NCBI GenBank assembly: GCA_050180235.1
Contig: JBFXEJ010000050.1
Coordinates: 1 to 42,260, forward strand
Reading direction: 5' to 3'
Length of the DNA stretch: 42,260 bases
Origin: JAABRU01 sp050180235
GTDB taxonomy: Bacteria; Desulfobacterota; Desulfobacteria; Desulfobacterales; Desulfococcaceae
The stretch's first letter is position 1, and every line of letters starts with the position of its first letter. The translations under genes and the position numbers were made by a program. Under the pieces are notes generated by a model. It searched no databases. It was not told where the DNA came from and was given only the letters and a program-made list of their open reading frames with translations. Of the stretch, positions 40,005 to 42,260 are shown one piece after another.

Positions 40005-42044
40005 ATGTCCGGACAGAACCTGCAGGCAAATGATGAAACCCTTCACCGGATTGCATTTCTGAGAAAGGAACTGCACCGGCACAATCACCGCTATTATGTG
40101 CTGGATGATCCGGAAATATCAGACGCGGAATATGACCGGCTGATGCGGGAACTTACAGAACTGGAAACCGCACATCCGGAACTGGCAAGCCCGGATTCTC
40201 CCACTGTGCGGGTCGGAGCCGCTCCACTCTCCGAGTTTGACACTGTTCAGCATTCGGTTCCCATGCTGAGTCTGGACAATGCGTTCAGTGAAGGGGAACT
40301 TGCGGATTTTGACAAACGGGTGCGCAAAAATCTGGAAACTGATGCACAGATTCTTTATACCGCAGAACCCAAACTCGATGGTCTGGCAGTGGAACTGGTG
40401 TATGAAAAAGGCCGTCTGGTGACTGCTTCCACACGGGGAGATGGTGTAACCGGTGAACTTATCACGGAAAATGTGCGCACCATCCGCTCTGTTCCGCTTG
40501 TGCTTCATGCGGAAAATCAGGCAATTGTGCCATCTCTGCTGGAAGTCCGGGGCGAGGTGTTCATGGGGCATGAGGGATTCCGCAAACTCAATGAACAGCG
40601 GCTGAAAAATGAGGAAGCCCCGTTTGCCAATCCCCGCAACGCGGCAGCCGGTTCCCTGCGCCAGTTGGATTCCCGGATTACAGCAAAACGTCCTTTGGAA
40701 ATCTTTTTGTATGGCTTGGGAAATTACACGGATTTACAAATCAATTCCCACTGGGAAATGCTGCAAATGCTGAAAAATCTGGGATTCCGCATCAATCCTC
40801 TGATCCGCGCGTGCATTCCGCTTTCGGAAGTGGTCGCATTTTACCATGAACTCAGTGCCATGCGTCATACACTTGCTTATGATATTGATGGCATGGTGGT
40901 TAAAGTGGATCGGCTGGATTGGCAGGCCGAACTGGGAGCCAAATCCCGCAGTCCCCGCTGGGCCATTGCATGGAAATTTGCGGCTGTGCAGGAAAGCACC
41001 CGGATTGTGGGCATTGATGTGCAGGTGGGACGCACAGGAGCGCTCACGCCTGTTGCCAGGCTGGAGCCAGTCAGTGTGGGCGGTGTCACGGTAAGCAATG
41101 CAACGCTGCACAATGAAGATGAAATCCGGCGCAAGGATATTCGCATTGGGGATACGGTGCTGATTCAGCGTGCAGGCGATGTGATTCCCGAAGTGGTCAA
41201 GGTCATTGAATCCAAACGCACGGGAGAGGAAAAAATATTTGCAATGCCATCGCAATGTCCAATCTGCCATGCGCAGGTGGAGCGCATGGAAGGCGAGGCT
41301 GTTTCCCGGTGCATCAATATGTCCTGCCCTGCCCAGATTAAAGGCCGGATTCGGCATTTTGCAGCCAAAGGAGCATTTGACATTGACGGTCTGGGAATTA
41401 AACTGGTGGAGCAGTTGGTGGACAGAGGGTTAGTCTCTTCTTATGCAGATATTTTTCATCTGGATGAACCCGGTCTTACTGCAATGGAGCGGATGGGAAG
41501 CAAATCTGCCAAAAATCTGCTGGCCGCGATTGAAAAAAGCAAAAAAATTTCTCTGGCGCGTTTTGTTTACGCTCTGGGCATCCGTCATGTGGGTGAAAAC
41601 ATTGCAGGAATTATCGCAGACCGTTTTCAGACTTTGGAAAAAATCATGTCGGTTTCTGCGGAAGAACTGGAATCTGTGGAAGGCATTGGCAATGAAATCG
41701 CGCAAAGCATACGGCATTTTTTTGACCAGCCGGAAAACCGGGAAATCATACAGCGGATGCTGGACAGGGGCGTGCAGATTCAGATGAAAAGCGGAGAACC
41801 GGTTCAGAAAAAAGAGGGCATTACGGGAAAAACCTTTGTCCTGACCGGAACATTGGAAACCATGCCCCGCAATGAGGCCAAAAAAATTATTGAAGCTGCG
41901 GGCGGCAAGGTCGCAGGATCAGTGAGCAGCAAAACCGATTATGTCGTAGCCGGAGAAAAAGCCGGAAGCAAGCTGGATAAAGCAAGGGAACTGGGGATTG
42001 AAATTCTGGATGAACAGATGTTTATGAAGATGATGGGACAGTAG
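40005..42044 (+). CDS. ligA: NAD-dependent DNA ligase
   Basis: Seals nicks in replication and repair, using NAD+. The 679 residues are typical. In order: domain Ia (HRHNHRYYVLDDPEISDAEY), adenylation site KLDG with Lys123, TRGDGVTGE and NPRNAAAGSLRQLD. The OB fold has VQVGRTGALTPVARLEPV, followed by the four-Cys zinc finger CPICHAQ...CINMSCPAQ. Then come HhH repeats (IDGLGIKLVEQL, ALGIRHVGENIA, VEGIGNEIAQSI) and a C-terminal BRCT domain (GKTFVLTGTLETMPRNEAKK). GAGG lies ~12 bases before the ATG. Confidence 0.97.
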   Translation: MSGQNLQANDETLHRIAFLRKELHRHNHRYYVLDDPEISDAEYDRLMRELTELETAHPELASPDSPTVRVGAAPLSEFDTVQHSVPMLSLDNAFSEGELADFDKRVRKNLETDAQILYTAEPKLDGLAVELVYEKGRLVTASTRGDGVTGELITENVRTIRSVPLVLHAENQAIVPSLLEVRGEVFMGHEGFRKLNEQRLKNEEAPFANPRNAAAGSLRQLDSRITAKRPLEIFLYGLGNYTDLQINSHWEMLQMLKNLGFRINPLIRACIPLSEVVAFYHELSAMRHTLAYDIDGMVVKVDRLDWQAELGAKSRSPRWAIAWKFAAVQESTRIVGIDVQVGRTGALTPVARLEPVSVGGVTVSNATLHNEDEIRRKDIRIGDTVLIQRAGDVIPEVVKVIESKRTGEEKIFAMPSQCPICHAQVERMEGEAVSRCINMSCPAQIKGRIRHFAAKGAFDIDGLGIKLVEQLVDRGLVSSYADIFHLDEPGLTAMERMGSKSAKNLLAAIEKSKKISLARFVYALGIRHVGENIAGIIADRFQTLEKIMSVSAEELESVEGIGNEIAQSIRHFFDQPENREIIQRMLDRGVQIQMKSGEPVQKKEGITGKTFVLTGTLETMPRNEAKKIIEAAGGKVAGSVSSKTDYVVAGEKAGSKLDKARELGIEILDEQMFMKMMGQ

Positions 42045-42087
42045 CGATGTGATTATGATTGACGGTGTTTTGTGTTTGGGGGGAAAA

Positions 42088-42181
42088 GTTTCCCACAGAG
42101 AACACAGAGAAACTGCACAGAGGACACAGAGAAAAAACGCTGTGTCCTCTGTGGGGAAACTCTGTGTTCTCTGTGGGAAAC
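42088..42181. repeat. 94-bp palindrome of CACAGAG repeats before the Mrr-like gene
   Basis: GTTTCCCACAGAGAACACAG at the left is the exact complement of CTGTGTTCTCTGTGGGAAAC at the right, and the pairing covers 22 bases. Inside, CACAGAGGACACAGAG pairs with CTGTGTCCTCTGTG. So nearly the whole element folds into one long stem. It lies between ligA and the next start and might terminate ligA transcription; no T-run is present. Confidence 0.8.
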
Positions 42182-42209
42182 TATAGATGCTTGCTAACAG
42201 GAGTCTAAA

Positions 42210-42260
42210 ATGGCAATACCGGATTATCAAACCATGATGCTGCCGCTTCTTCAGTTCTGC
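42210..42260 (+). CDS. mrr: Mrr-like restriction protein, 5' end only
   Basis: Only 17 codons (MAIPDYQTMMLPLLQFC) lie before the window edge. This N-terminus is typical of Mrr/restriction-system proteins ('M.iP.y...m.PlL..l'), whose winged-helix N-domain precedes a PD-(D/E)xK nuclease. AGGAG lies seven bases before the ATG. The nuclease domain itself cannot be seen, so the call rests on the N-terminal pattern. Confidence 0.6.
   Translation, partial: MAIPDYQTMMLPLLQFC

Overview
The window looks like a chromosomal segment of a Gram-negative anaerobe, most likely a sulfate-reducer-type Desulfobacterota (Desulfobacterales). This is inferred from gene content and style: a tungstate-type ABC transporter, hydrogenase maturation HypA, ATP-dependent PEP carboxykinase, Pal/CpoB/LpxD/SurA (so an outer membrane with lipid A), and an mfd - SurA-like - surA - recO - glyQ - glyS order. 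No sulfate-reduction gene, rRNA or plasmid/phage replication gene is present, so the assignment is not proven.

Layout. 1-5.8 kb: the 3' end of a nucleotidyltransferase-like gene, metF (+), pckA (-), an unrecognised AT-rich gene with a small overlapping ORF (-), and hypA (-) with an unusually large hairpin terminator. 5.8-7.4 kb: 1.6 kb without a convincing gene, holding nested inverted repeats. 7.4-13 kb (+): Pal lipoprotein, CpoB-like lipoprotein, a long Hsp70-family protein with a large C-terminal extension, and an exported seven-TPR protein. 13.2-14.7 kb: queC (+) and a PHP phosphoesterase (-) that overlap tail to tail by about 215 nt. 14.9-20.2 kb (-): tungstate-type ABC ATPase and permease, an alpha/beta-hydrolase fused to a P-loop NTPase, and a signal-peptide-bearing Memo+AMMECR1 fusion. 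21-24 kb (-): tRNA-Lys(CTT), lpxD, a His-rich exported protein with an SH3 domain, and tRNA-Thr(CGT). 24-35.8 kb (+): mfd, a VapBC-type toxin-antitoxin pair, two SurA-type chaperone genes, recO, a GHMP kinase, glyQ and glyS. 35.9-42.3 kb (+): small conserved genes, a decayed retropepsin-like gene, a HicBA-like pair overlapping a nucleoside phosphorylase gene, an AT-rich DUF262-HNH nuclease gene, ligA, and the first codons of an Mrr-like restriction gene cut by the window edge.

The genes themselves are mostly housekeeping (one-carbon metabolism, gluconeogenesis, envelope biogenesis, queuosine, repair, glycyl-tRNA synthesis). The unusual layer lies between them: at least six families of palindromic or inverted repeats, several in multiple copies. 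They fill most intergenic gaps and sometimes lie within a few bases of a start or stop codon. The most interesting protein-level signals are the exported Memo-AMMECR1 fusion, the hydrolase-NTPase fusion beside it, the Hsp70 variant next to Pal/CpoB, the HicBA-like/phosphorylase overlap, and the nucleases on both sides of ligA.
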